Notes: generated from the letters alone by a model not told the origin. Shown: positions 52,973 to 62,343, numbered from the stretch's first letter. The stretch: 64,000 nucleotides of DNA from Phycisphaerales bacterium (GCA_026982335.1 JALSHH010000040.1:1-64000), one strand, 5' to 3'. Numbers and translations: made by a program.

Positions 52973-54136
52973 GTGGTCATCGATGGGAACTCATTTCAGC
53001 GCGGCTCAATTTATCTGATTACTCTGATCACTGTAACTTCCATTGTTTCCATGGTGCTCATTGGAGTATCACTTCGGTCTGCAGGAAATGCGAAGTCAGC
53101 AATGATCGAGGAGATGGCTCGAGGAAGCAATGGCGTACTTGATGCTTCCGAATATGCACTTGAAGTGATCAAGTCCGATCCTCTTTGGAAACTTACAGCA
53201 CAATCCGGAAAAGTATTTGAGGAAATGTCTGTTGGCGACCAAGTGTATTGGGGGAAGGTTGTTGATGAGCACACCGGAGCAAAGCCTACCTACGATACCT
53301 CGACTTACCAAGTGACGGTGACATCCGAGCGAAACGCAGTCAAGTCGTCTGCATCTATCGAGCTCTTTGCAACTGAGATGGATTATGTGAACTACCTGAT
53401 GTTGTTCGGGGCGGTTCACTATTGGGCGCTGGATGAAACTTCCAATCCAACCCAAGCCCTTGACCAGATCGGATCATATCACGGCAACTACCTGTATCCA
53501 GAGGTTGCTGGAGCCGGATACAACGACGAGGCCGGACTGGTTCCTATATTTGATGATGACAGCGACCATGTGGTCGTACCTTGGGGGCCAAGTTTCAACA
53601 TTGAGAATGGAACCATCGCGATGTGGGTCAATTTTACAGGATCGAAATGGTCCAATTACAGTTTTCTTGGAATGGACTATCGGTTTGGTGGTGTGCCTGC
53701 GATTAATATGGCCATCTGGGGGTATGGAGTCAATATTTATCTCAATGATAGTGGAGAGTACAGACCCTACTCTGCATTGTCCACGCCTATCGACACCATT
53801 ACTCCAAATACATGGCATCACATTGCGATTTCATGGGGCAATATGGGACTCTTCATCTATGTTGATGGGGTGGAGATGGCGAGCAACTCCTCAAATACCG
53901 ATGAGTTGAAAACGGCTCAGGCCGGAGAAGGAGGCGAACAGCCGTTGCACATTGGTGGTGGATATAACATGGCTTGGATCGGTACACCCGAGAATGGCTT
54001 TGAAGGATCCGTTTCTCATCTCGCGATTTTTAATGAGCAACTCAATGCCGTCAATGTTGCCGATCTCGCATCCGTCAAGCCGGACAAACTCATCTTCAGC
54101 ATTGTTGAGGATTCGTGGGCTCGGGTATTCGAGTAA
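52973..54136 (+). CDS. PilX-like pilin with C-terminal LamG (concanavalin-like) domain
   Basis: 387 residues from GTG 52973, directly after GAGGAGGAGG (52961-52970). The N-terminus (FQRGSIYLITLITVTSIVSM) is a pilin-like helix (about 11-33) without Glu at +5, as in PilX/GspK-type subunits. After a small domain of about 100 residues comes a LamG/laminin-G-like jellyroll (about 148-375): HYWALDE, DDDSDHVVVPWGPSFN, GTIAMWVNF, TWHHIAISWG, LFIYVDGVEM and FEGSVSHLAIFNEQLN. LamG domains bind glycans or proteins, so this subunit may sit at the pilus tip as an adhesin. It is the last gene of the operon. Confidence 0.82.
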   Translation: MVIDGNSFQRGSIYLITLITVTSIVSMVLIGVSLRSAGNAKSAMIEEMARGSNGVLDASEYALEVIKSDPLWKLTAQSGKVFEEMSVGDQVYWGKVVDEHTGAKPTYDTSTYQVTVTSERNAVKSSASIELFATEMDYVNYLMLFGAVHYWALDETSNPTQALDQIGSYHGNYLYPEVAGAGYNDEAGLVPIFDDDSDHVVVPWGPSFNIENGTIAMWVNFTGSKWSNYSFLGMDYRFGGVPAINMAIWGYGVNIYLNDSGEYRPYSALSTPIDTITPNTWHHIAISWGNMGLFIYVDGVEMASNSSNTDELKTAQAGEGGEQPLHIGGGYNMAWIGTPENGFEGSVSHLAIFNEQLNAVNVADLASVKPDKLIFSIVEDSWARVFE

Positions 54137-54141
54137 GGAGA

Positions 54142-55770
54142 TCAGGCCGCGCGTTGGATGGGTGATTGGGCTTTATGTTTGGCAACCATCGTGTCATAAA
54201 TCGTGAAATCCAGTGACAAGAATGGCTCGACGAGATCAGGGTCGAACTGTGTTCCGGCGCATTTTCTAAATTCAGAAAGCACCTTTTCGCGTGGCATCCC
54301 CGTACGATAGGCGCGGTTTGAGCTCATGGCATCAAAGGTGTCTGCCAATGCCATGATGCGGGCCATGTGCGGGATATCTTCACCAGCGAGATTGTTGGGA
54401 TATCCCTTGCCGTCCCACCGTTCGTGATGATGGAGCACCCCCGGAAGGATGTCGCAGAACTGAGGGATGTCTTTCATGATCTCATATCCGATTTGCGGAT
54501 GGGTTTTGATGATCTCGAATTCTTTATCCGTTAATCGACTTGGTTTGCAAAGTACCGATTCAGGAACTCCGATCTTGCCCACATCATGGACGAGTCCTGA
54601 GATGCGGATTCGCTCGACCTGTTCTTCCGTGTACCCCACCTTGAGGGCAAGCAGTGCCGAGAGCATCGCCACGCGCTCAGAGTGACCCTGGGTATATTGG
54701 TCCTTGGCATCGATCGCGGCTGAGAGGGCGTGGATTGTCCCGATGAAGGTCAGGTGTTGACGGTGATAGAGCTCGGCATTTTCCATGCACGCGCCAAGCA
54801 TCCCCGAGATTGATTCCATGAGCTTGGTCTCATGGCTCGATACCTGCGGATCGTCGCCATTCTTTCCCCCGGCGATGAGCATTCCGAGCAGCTCGCCATT
54901 GCGATCGATCGGATGCACCAGAATCTGAGGCTCAAGGTCGGGCATCGACGGATCAACAGGATAAATCTTGGTGGTGTCGGCCATGCCCAAGGGCTCGGTT
55001 GTTCGGATACTTTCGAGTACCAAACTGATTTGCTCGTCGTCAATGCGCGTCTGTCCAGCTTGGCGAATCTCCGTTCCGATGACCTCGAAGATCGCATGAT
55101 CCTTGTTGATGACACACGCCACCCAGTTGTAATCGAGCGTGGCAGCGATCTCGGTGATCCCATCGAGAATGATCCCGTTGGGGTCGTTGAGCGAACCCAT
55201 CGAACGCCCAAGGTCCTGCAAAGTGGTGACGACTTCGTACGAGTCGCCAAGTTGCTCCGAGAAGAGTTCGATGGTTTCGTTGTTCCGTTTGATTGTGCGG
55301 AGATCGTCGAGCATCCACGCGATGGTCGAGTGCACTTTTGAAGCATGTTCAGTTGTCAGCGTGGCGCGTTCTTTGAGCAGGTGCTTCAATGCCGAGACCT
55401 GAAGTTGGTTCCCTGTACATCCTTCCTCAATATGCCTGCTTTGAAGAATCTCAGCCCCAAAACCGATGGTGACAAAGTACCCTGTTCGACGATCGCGGTG
55501 CTCTTCGATAAACGGAAACACCCAGAGCCCAGGGTGAATCTCTTTGGGCTCGAGTGAGTCGTGTGCAGCCCAGATCATTGCGGTCTCAGTCATCAGCATC
55601 CGAATCGGGCGTGAGCTCAGCCAGAGCCCGAGCATACTCGGTGCAACGGGGTCGTTGACGGGCATCCCGTTGAGATCAAGACGCCAGCAGGCGAGCCCGA
55701 GCTCAAGACACCGTTCGAACAGTCCAAGGGGGATCGGATCGTGTCGTTTGGGGGCTCTCTTGATATTCAT
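54142..55770 (-). CDS. HD-GYP c-di-GMP phosphodiesterase with GAF domain
   Basis: 542 residues from ATG 55770-55768, which overlaps the response-regulator stop (ATGA) and has AGAGGC upstream; ATG 55776 is less likely. An N-terminal region of unknown fold is followed by a GAF-like domain (about 185-335) and an HD-GYP domain (about 345-530). Key residues are H395/D396 in LVHDVGKIG and HHERWDGKGYP (448-458). HD-GYP enzymes split c-di-GMP to pGpG or GMP. The gene converges on the pilus operon with only 5 bp between the stops, and its partner regulator is encoded directly upstream. Confidence 0.93.
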   Translation of the reverse strand: MNIKRAPKRHDPIPLGLFERCLELGLACWRLDLNGMPVNDPVAPSMLGLWLSSRPIRMLMTETAMIWAAHDSLEPKEIHPGLWVFPFIEEHRDRRTGYFVTIGFGAEILQSRHIEEGCTGNQLQVSALKHLLKERATLTTEHASKVHSTIAWMLDDLRTIKRNNETIELFSEQLGDSYEVVTTLQDLGRSMGSLNDPNGIILDGITEIAATLDYNWVACVINKDHAIFEVIGTEIRQAGQTRIDDEQISLVLESIRTTEPLGMADTTKIYPVDPSMPDLEPQILVHPIDRNGELLGMLIAGGKNGDDPQVSSHETKLMESISGMLGACMENAELYHRQHLTFIGTIHALSAAIDAKDQYTQGHSERVAMLSALLALKVGYTEEQVERIRISGLVHDVGKIGVPESVLCKPSRLTDKEFEIIKTHPQIGYEIMKDIPQFCDILPGVLHHHERWDGKGYPNNLAGEDIPHMARIMALADTFDAMSSNRAYRTGMPREKVLSEFRKCAGTQFDPDLVEPFLSLDFTIYDTMVAKHKAQSPIQRAA

Positions 55771-56174
55771 GCACATTGCCTCTGGGATTCGTCTTCGTCA
55801 GCAAGGAGTTCGTCGATATGCCCAAGCAGGTCTTTGGCGCTAAAAGGTTTCGAGAGCAGTTTGCGGATCGAAGACAATTTCTCGATCTCACCTTCGATTG
55901 TATAGCCGCGGGCGGTGAGCAGGATGACCGGGATGCCGGCGCACTCGGCGGTTGTCGCGAGTTGTTGGGCGAGTTCAATCCCCGAAAGGTAGGGCATCTG
56001 GAGATCGGTGACGATGATGTTTGGTTTGTGCTCGATTGCGGCCTTGAGCGCCATCTCCCCATCTTCAACCACGATGACTTCCATCCCTGCCCGTTTGAGC
56101 TTGTGGGCGATGATGTGTGTGATATGAGGCTCATCGTCGGCGAGCAGGATCAATGGCTGAGAGGGTTGAGGCAT
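55767..56174 (-). CDS. single-domain response regulator (CheY-like)
   Basis: 135 residues from ATG 56174-56172, with GGAG at good spacing. It is a receiver domain only. The acidic pair is D13/D14, the phosphoacceptor D57 (IVTDLQMP), T87 (LLTARG) and K109 (LLSKPFS). It has no output domain, and it overlaps the HD-GYP gene by ATGA. The two probably work as a pair in which phosphorylation of the receiver tunes c-di-GMP breakdown. No adjacent histidine kinase; the orphan kinase at 42553 is a possible partner (inference). Confidence 0.93.
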   Translation of the reverse strand: MPQPSQPLILLADDEPHITHIIAHKLKRAGMEVIVVEDGEMALKAAIEHKPNIIVTDLQMPYLSGIELAQQLATTAECAGIPVILLTARGYTIEGEIEKLSSIRKLLSKPFSAKDLLGHIDELLADEDESQRQCA

Positions 56175-56409
56175 GAGGGGACTCCGGCGGAAACGGGGCA
56201 GCAAAGGCGGTTTTCTCCGAATTCGGTATCGGAAAAAGTGCGTTCAATCTTGCTCAAATCATTCCGAACCTGATTATTTTCATCGGGGGATTCTGTCTCT
56301 CCATATCAAACGAGGATATCGGACTTGTGAGCGGGGCCTTGAATAAAGCCGGTAGATTCCGGAGGCGTTGGGTCGAGCGAAACACGCCCGGTCGTGATAG
56401 AGTGCAGGT

Positions 56410-57102
56410 ATGAGTTCAGACACCATCGAATCCGTACAAGCCGACATTGATCCCGACCAAAAGCCGACCGAAAGTGCCGGCTCTTCCAGCGATCAATCGA
56501 GCGATCAATCCAACGAGCAACCCAATGCGCCGGTGAACATCGAGCCGGTGGATATCCGACTGTTCTTACCTGAGATCGAGGCGATGCTGGTGAGTTCCGA
56601 TCGCCCCCTCAAGCCCGCAGCGATTGTTGACGCGGTGACGATCCACCTCAATCAGACCATCTCCGCCAAGGTGATTCAGGAGGCAATCGCCCTGCTCAAT
56701 GCGCAGTACGACGAGCACCGTCGGGCGTTTCGGATCGAAGAAATCTCAGGAGGATATCGGCTGATGACTCGCCCAGAGCACGCGCCAATCGTGGCAGCGA
56801 TGCACCGATCGCGCGCGACGACTCGGCTTTCCAAACCCGCGCTTGAAACCCTCTCGATCATTGCTTACCGCCAGCCAATTACCCGCGCCGAGCTCGAATC
56901 CATCCGAGGGGTTGCCTGCGGCGAGGTCGTGCGCACACTCATGGATCGCCGATTGGTCAAAATCACAGGCCGAGCAGAAGAACTCGGACGCCCCATGCTT
57001 TATGGTACCACCCGCCAGTTTCTCGATACATTCGGGCTTGCATCGATCAAAGATCTTCCAAAACCAGAAGAACTTGCCGATCAGATGGAACAAGCACACT
57101 AA
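56410..57102 (+). CDS. scpB: segregation and condensation protein B
   Basis: 230 residues. A Ser/Asp/Gln-rich N-terminal tail (about 1-45) precedes two winged-helix domains with LPEIEAMLVSSDRPLKPAAI, GGYRLMTRPEHAPIV, LSKPALETLSIIAYRQPITRAELESIRGV and GRPMLYGTTRQFLDTFGL, the hallmark segments of ScpB. It works with ScpA and SMC in chromosome condensation; scpA is not adjacent in this window. It lies divergently from the response-regulator gene across a gap of about 235 bp. Confidence 0.95.
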   Translation: MSSDTIESVQADIDPDQKPTESAGSSSDQSSDQSNEQPNAPVNIEPVDIRLFLPEIEAMLVSSDRPLKPAAIVDAVTIHLNQTISAKVIQEAIALLNAQYDEHRRAFRIEEISGGYRLMTRPEHAPIVAAMHRSRATTRLSKPALETLSIIAYRQPITRAELESIRGVACGEVVRTLMDRRLVKITGRAEELGRPMLYGTTRQFLDTFGLASIKDLPKPEELADQMEQAH

Positions 57103-57178
57103 TTGAATCGCATGATACAGTATCTATCCGATAGAAGCTGTAGGCGAAGGACATCAACAATCAACAATGGAGGTCGAT

Positions 57179-57709
57179 GTGAACACAACGCACGGACAGC
57201 GTCGCAATTGCACAAATCAAACCCCATCCATCGGCACCAGCGCCCCGCTCTTGGCAATGGTGCTCGTTGCGCTTCTTGCCATTCCCATGATTGGCATGGT
57301 CGGGTGCGCTTCATCGGCCAAGAGCGTCATCAAAGGACGCGTCATCGCCGGGCCTGTCGGGCAATCGGTCAGGGCTGCTGCGGGCGATGAGCGGTTTGAT
57401 GAGCCTGGAGTCCCCGATGCCAAGATCACCATCCTTCGCAAATCTGGAAGCAGCAAATCGCGCGGGCGAGGTGTGTATACTCGCGCTACCTCCGACGCGT
57501 TTGGCAACTTCGAGCTTGTCTTTGCCAACGGACAATACCCACGCGATGCTGTCCAAGTGCGCGTCGAGGGTGAAGGGATTTACACATCACGATCACAAAC
57601 ATTCCTCCCCGACGATGGCGAAGAAATGCTCTGCGTTGTGATTACCCGGCCGGGATATGCCATTCCCGACCCGCCTGAGGACAAGAAGAAACAATCAAAG
57701 AAGAAGTAG
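57179..57709 (+). CDS. lipoprotein with carboxypeptidase-regulatory-like domain
   Basis: 176 residues from GTG 57179, because GGAGG (57169-57173) is correctly spaced for it; ATG 57167 would overlap that site. After an N-terminal stretch of about 25 residues comes a hydrophobic segment ending in the lipobox-like MVGC. The mature part has GVPDAKITILRKSG, YTRATSDAFGNFELVFANG and VRVEGEGIY, a transthyretin/CarboxypepD_reg-like beta-sandwich pattern, and a Lys-rich tail. Function unknown; it may be a cell-envelope structural lipoprotein. Confidence 0.7.
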   Translation: MNTTHGQRRNCTNQTPSIGTSAPLLAMVLVALLAIPMIGMVGCASSAKSVIKGRVIAGPVGQSVRAAAGDERFDEPGVPDAKITILRKSGSSKSRGRGVYTRATSDAFGNFELVFANGQYPRDAVQVRVEGEGIYTSRSQTFLPDDGEEMLCVVITRPGYAIPDPPEDKKKQSKKK

Positions 57710-57798
57710 CCCAAAGAACCAGCTCGAAATACCCAATGAGGATGCCGAGTGGGCCAAAGTGAGCTAAGTTGTTGTTGAGGGCTGTTGTTGAGGATTCG

Positions 57799-59079
57799 AT
57801 GAGCGCACTGGCACATCAACATGCCCGAGGGGATCACCAAGGAGACCCGCCTTTGACCGACCCAGCGACTGATTTGGCTCTTGGGCTGATGACTGACGCC
57901 GGACTCGATCATTCGGGGGGGGCATTGTCCAGACCGATCCGGCGCAAGTCGAAGATTACCTTTGGCGGGCTGATCTACATCACCGTGACCATTTTCCTCG
58001 CGATTGGCGCGGTCAACTCTCAGAACAACCTCCTCTTCTGGCTCTTCGGCGTCTCGATCGCCACGCTGATCGTTTCTGGGCTCTTCTCAGGCAGTGCCCT
58101 GATGCAGGTTCGGCTTGAAGCTCAGGCGATCCCTGATGCACCCGCAGGCGAACGGGTTCGGGTGCATTATCTGGTAAGCAATCACTCCAAGTTTTTCCCG
58201 CTCTTCGCGGGGTTGATTGCCGAGCTGCCGGGCAAGGAGCATCCCGACACCCGGTTTGAGCCCGCAGCAATCCTGCACCTTGGTCCCAAAGGGCAAATCA
58301 AACTGGCAGGCTCGTTCGTGCCTCAATCTCGTGGACGCTACAGCCTTGGACAAATCCGGCTTTCGACGCGTTTTCCCTTTGGGTTGCTTCAGAAATCGTT
58401 GGTCTTTCAATGCCATCGCTCGGCGTTGGTTTTGCCCTACCAGCTCGAGATTAAACCCGAGCTCGTCCGCATCGTCCAAGGACACGGCGAGGAGGTTCGC
58501 AGACATACCATTTCAAGCGGGTCGAGCACCGAATATTGGGGACTTCGTGAATATTCGCCGGGTGATCCCAAGCGGTCGATCGCTTGGAAACAGAGTGTAC
58601 GCCACGGCAAATTGGTGGTGATCGAGCACGCGGTGTCGATCTCGACCAAGCTTTGGGTTTGGATCGCTGCCGAGTGTTTTGAATCATGCGATGATGATCC
58701 GTCAGCTGCCGAGCGGGCGATTGCGCTGGGGGCTTCATTGGTGACCCAAGCATCGAGGCGGGGGATTCCTGTTGGGCTTTGGGTACCATCGCGTGGAATC
58801 CGAATGTCGCCGAGTATTGGCAAAGCGGGGATGATGCGGAGTTTGCGTGCGCTGGGCGCATTGGACATTTCGCTTGAGGGTCAGCGAGAATCGCCGCTTG
58901 GGGCTTCGAGCACGGACGATGTGATCGTGCTCAAACCCGGGCAATCCTTGTCGTCGACTTCTGGTGGTGTCCGGGTGCTCGATATTAATGACCCATCGGG
59001 TTGGCTGATTGATCCATCAACCATCCCCCCCGCACTGGATTCGCTGGTGCTGGACGCATCTCAGGTGGTGGAACGATGA
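57799..59079 (+). CDS. DUF58-family membrane protein
   Basis: 426 residues from ATG 57799 (GAGGA 5 nt upstream). Two membrane helices (about 57-100) are followed by a cytoplasmic domain with the DUF58 hallmark EYWGLREYSPGDPKRSIAWKQSVRHGKL (about 250-277) and a von Willebrand-like remainder. Its stop overlaps the transglutaminase start. DUF58 proteins are typically encoded with a MoxR ATPase and a transglutaminase; no MoxR gene is present here. A run of eight G lies near the start (57915-57922). Confidence 0.88.
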   Translation: MSALAHQHARGDHQGDPPLTDPATDLALGLMTDAGLDHSGGALSRPIRRKSKITFGGLIYITVTIFLAIGAVNSQNNLLFWLFGVSIATLIVSGLFSGSALMQVRLEAQAIPDAPAGERVRVHYLVSNHSKFFPLFAGLIAELPGKEHPDTRFEPAAILHLGPKGQIKLAGSFVPQSRGRYSLGQIRLSTRFPFGLLQKSLVFQCHRSALVLPYQLEIKPELVRIVQGHGEEVRRHTISSGSSTEYWGLREYSPGDPKRSIAWKQSVRHGKLVVIEHAVSISTKLWVWIAAECFESCDDDPSAAERAIALGASLVTQASRRGIPVGLWVPSRGIRMSPSIGKAGMMRSLRALGALDISLEGQRESPLGASSTDDVIVLKPGQSLSSTSGGVRVLDINDPSGWLIDPSTIPPALDSLVLDASQVVER

Positions 59080-61325
59080 AGCGCAACGGTGCCCAATCCG
59101 CAGTCCAATCGTTCTCTCGGGCGATGCTTCAAGCAGCGATCGGGTCGGTGCTGGTATTTAGCATTGCCGACCAGAACCCGATGTATTTTCTCGTTGCCAC
59201 ACTGGGCATCGGGGTTGCTTGGGTGTTTTCGGTTGGACCCAAGCGGCCGGCACCCCGGATGATGATTAACTCGATCCTGCTTTTGGTGATTGTCATCGCG
59301 GGCATCGAGATGCTCCGGATCGGCGTGGGGGTCAGCGCATTTACGATCTTTGTTACGCTTTTGATGATCGTCAAAATGCTCGATCTGCGGACTCCCAGAG
59401 ACGATGGGCAGATCATCGTGCTCTGTGTGGCGATTACGATCGCTGCAGTGCTCACAAGCAATTCACTGATGACCGGGATTTTCATGCTTGTCGCCGTCGC
59501 ATTGATTTTGCGTGTGGTGGTGCTCTATCAGATCCACACGGTGCTTGTGCAAGCATCGGCATTTACACAGGTTGTCACCAAGAAGGCACGCGTCGATATC
59601 CGCTCGATGCTCCTTGCAACCGGGTTCCTCTGCGCCATCATTGGGTCGGGAATTTTTGTGGTGCTTCCAAGAAATATCGGAACGCAGACATTCGGACAGT
59701 GGGGCGATGGCGAATCCGTCAGCGGATTTTCGGATACGGTCGAACTCGGACGCCCGGGGTTCATCTCCCAATCATCGACCCCGGTGCTCGACCTGACCAT
59801 GACCAACCGTGATGGGTTCAATATTGGTGGTGAAGATACACGCCCGATTTATCTACGCGGGGCGGTGCTGAGCGAGTACGACTCCGGACGGTGGAACCGC
59901 AGCCCGACGATGCGCAACCCGCTCACAATTCGTACAAAATTGATCCCGCCCAATATTTCACTTCGACCACGAGGGTGGGTCGATACCACCGAGTGGGACC
60001 AGCAGTTCACGATTTCAATCCGCTCATCAAGCAACGGTCCGTCTTACCTCTTCGCGCCATGGAAAACCGTTGAGTTCAGGGTGCTCGATGAACCCATGCG
60101 CATCGGGTTTGACTTTGAACGCGGGATTTTTCTCAAAGACGGGATCGGAGGTAAACTCGATTACGCGGTGCGCTCAATCAATACCGAATTTGATACGATT
60201 GATTTCAAAGCTTTCGATCGTCGTTCACCAATTACACCAACGACGATCGAGCCCGAGATCGCCCAACTTGCCCGGGACATCCTGATCGAGGCCCAGATCG
60301 AGCCAGACGACTCTTTGCGACCGATGAGTGATGACCGGATTGCATTGAGTGTCCTTGAGCGATATTTGCGGTCACAATATACCTATACCCTCGATGCCCA
60401 GCCTGTTCCGCCGAGTGAGGATGCGACTAAGTGGTTCCTCTTCGAGCGCCGCGCCGGGCATTGCGAGTATTATGCGTCAGCTCTGGCACTCATGTCACGA
60501 TCCATCGGGGTGCCGGCTCGAGTGCTCACTGGATACATCGTCTCGGACTACAACGCCATGACCGGGCAGTATGTCGTTCGTGAGAGCAATGCCCACGCAT
60601 GGATCGAAGCAGAAATCGCTCCGGGGTATTGGAGGATCTTTGACGGCACGCCGCCGGCGGTCTTCCACTCAATCCATGAATTTGATCCGAGCATTTGGCG
60701 GTCTGTGATCAAGGCATACGAGTCGATTGAACTGCTCTGGGTGCGGTCGGTTGTCGGATACGATTCGGCCGTTCGCCGGAATATTATGGGCTTGCAGGCG
60801 ACGGACTTTAGACTTTCGGGGCTGAATGAATCATTTCTTAATCGACTCGCTGCCGGGGGCGATCGGCTTGTTTTTCGTGGGTTGATCGTCGCCGGGATTG
60901 TCTTTTCAATTTCGATGCTCATCGGGATCATGCTCTTGAAATACAAGCAGATCATCGTGGGGATACTCGAAGAGATTGGGTTCTGGGCGCTTCGGATCCG
61001 AGGTCGATTGGGCACATCCCAAGTCGAAGCGATTGATCCGAGATTTGCCCGACTTGAAATATTGATTACTCGGAATCTTGCTCGACTTGGTATTCCCAAA
61101 CCGAGCTCGGTGCCGCTCAAATCGCATATCCACGCGCATCTCTTCGCCGATGAGTCCGCACGCGATGCTGTCCTTGACCAAACCCGCGAGGCGCTGGTCA
61201 AAGCTTCGCAGGTGATCTATCACTACCGGTTCTCGTGTGATCCTGGGGAAATTGATGCCCGTCAGCTCACCAAGCTCGAATCCCAGCTCCGAAAGTCCGA
61301 GAAGCTCGTCGTTCAGAGCTCTTGA
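59076..61325 (+). CDS. transglutaminase-like membrane protein (TgpA type)
   Basis: 749 residues. The N-terminal third has about six membrane helices, then a periplasmic domain holding the transglutaminase core: C463 in GHCEYYASALALMSRSIGVPAR, H507 in SNAHAWIEAE and D523 in FDGTPP. A final membrane helix (about 600-625) and a cytoplasmic tail follow. The triad is complete, so a papain-like protease, transglutaminase or amidase activity in the periplasm is expected. It overlaps the DUF58 gene by ATGA. Confidence 0.92.
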   Translation: MKRNGAQSAVQSFSRAMLQAAIGSVLVFSIADQNPMYFLVATLGIGVAWVFSVGPKRPAPRMMINSILLLVIVIAGIEMLRIGVGVSAFTIFVTLLMIVKMLDLRTPRDDGQIIVLCVAITIAAVLTSNSLMTGIFMLVAVALILRVVVLYQIHTVLVQASAFTQVVTKKARVDIRSMLLATGFLCAIIGSGIFVVLPRNIGTQTFGQWGDGESVSGFSDTVELGRPGFISQSSTPVLDLTMTNRDGFNIGGEDTRPIYLRGAVLSEYDSGRWNRSPTMRNPLTIRTKLIPPNISLRPRGWVDTTEWDQQFTISIRSSSNGPSYLFAPWKTVEFRVLDEPMRIGFDFERGIFLKDGIGGKLDYAVRSINTEFDTIDFKAFDRRSPITPTTIEPEIAQLARDILIEAQIEPDDSLRPMSDDRIALSVLERYLRSQYTYTLDAQPVPPSEDATKWFLFERRAGHCEYYASALALMSRSIGVPARVLTGYIVSDYNAMTGQYVVRESNAHAWIEAEIAPGYWRIFDGTPPAVFHSIHEFDPSIWRSVIKAYESIELLWVRSVVGYDSAVRRNIMGLQATDFRLSGLNESFLNRLAAGGDRLVFRGLIVAGIVFSISMLIGIMLLKYKQIIVGILEEIGFWALRIRGRLGTSQVEAIDPRFARLEILITRNLARLGIPKPSSVPLKSHIHAHLFADESARDAVLDQTREALVKASQVIYHYRFSCDPGEIDARQLTKLESQLRKSEKLVVQSS

Positions 61326-61425
61326 TCCACATCTGCGAAGTGGGCATTCGTTCATCCTTAAGACGCTCTTGTTTCGACCCGAAGAGAGTGGAGTATTCGT
61401 ACGCCCCCCTTTGAAAGGACGGATT

Positions 61426-62274
61426 GTGCCTGCAAACCGATCGAGAACAGACCGTTGGCGCCAGAGTCTTCAGAAAATCTACGAACGAGGCGGAGGTCTT
61501 GAGTTTGCGATTGATCGGCATGAAGATCAGGGTAAAGTCAAAGACCTCGTTTGGCGCGTTCGCGTGCTGGATCTCTCCGAGACCGAGATTGTGATCGAGC
61601 AGCCCGGCGCGATGGGGCAGTCGTTCAAAATCAACGAAGGTGTGGAGCTCGTCGGGGTCATGGCGGTGGGGCAGAACAAGTGGATGTTCAATACCAGGGT
61701 GCTGGGGACGACGCTCAATCAGACGCGATCGGGAACTTTCCCTGCGCTGCGTGTTGCGATGCCTGAAAAAGTCGTGCGGTGTATGCGTCGTCATGCCGAC
61801 CGAACTTCGATTGCCCACATCAATCTTCCCAATGTCGAGTGTTGGAAGCTGCTCGATCCGATGAGCGCGGTGCCTATCGAAGTCGCCAACCGGATTCATA
61901 TCGAAGAGCTCATCGCCAAGGGGCAGACCGCCGAGTCAAGTGATGATCAGATGGCATTGCCTTCGGTTGGGCCCAAGTTTGAAGCCAGCCTGGCCAATCT
62001 CGGTGGTGGAGGTGTCGGACTCGTTGTCCCACGCGAATCACGGGCAGGGATTGATTCGGGCAAAGTCTTCTGGCTTCGGCTCGATCTTCGCCCTGCGATT
62101 CCGGCACCCATCGTGCTGACCGCCAAGCTCGTCCACTCGCACATTGATTCATCCCAGAACACCTATGCGGGAATGGCCTTTGACTTTGGGGTCAACAATC
62201 AGCACAAGGATTTTGTGATTAAGCAGATTGCCCGATACATAAATTCTGTGCAGGAGTTCAAGAAGGCAGCATGA
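61426..62274 (+). CDS. PilZ-like/YcgR-type c-di-GMP receptor candidate
   Basis: 282 residues from GTG 61426, with AAGGACGG upstream; the longer frame from 61237 overlaps the previous gene. The N-terminal part (FKINEGVELVGVMAVGQNKWMFNTRVLG) resembles the YcgR N-terminal beta domain. The C-terminal half has RCMRRHADR, then ANLGGGGVGL and TYAGMAFDFG. These correspond roughly to the RxxxR and (D/N)xSxxG motifs of PilZ, but the Ser is replaced by Gly, so c-di-GMP binding is likely but not certain. A terminator follows. Confidence 0.6.
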   Translation: MPANRSRTDRWRQSLQKIYERGGGLEFAIDRHEDQGKVKDLVWRVRVLDLSETEIVIEQPGAMGQSFKINEGVELVGVMAVGQNKWMFNTRVLGTTLNQTRSGTFPALRVAMPEKVVRCMRRHADRTSIAHINLPNVECWKLLDPMSAVPIEVANRIHIEELIAKGQTAESSDDQMALPSVGPKFEASLANLGGGGVGLVVPRESRAGIDSGKVFWLRLDLRPAIPAPIVLTAKLVHSHIDSSQNTYAGMAFDFGVNNQHKDFVIKQIARYINSVQEFKKAA

Positions 62275-62309
62275 CCAAAGCATATTGATATTGCTTGGAG
62301 GGAGCAAAG

Positions 62310-62343
62310 ACGCCTTGGTTTTCACCGAGGCGTTCTCTTTTTT
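62310..62343 (+). terminator. Rho-independent terminator after the PilZ-like gene
   Basis: ACGCCTTGGT and ACCGAGGCGT pair over 10 bp (one T-G) around TTTC, followed by TCTCTTTTTT. Confidence 0.88.
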
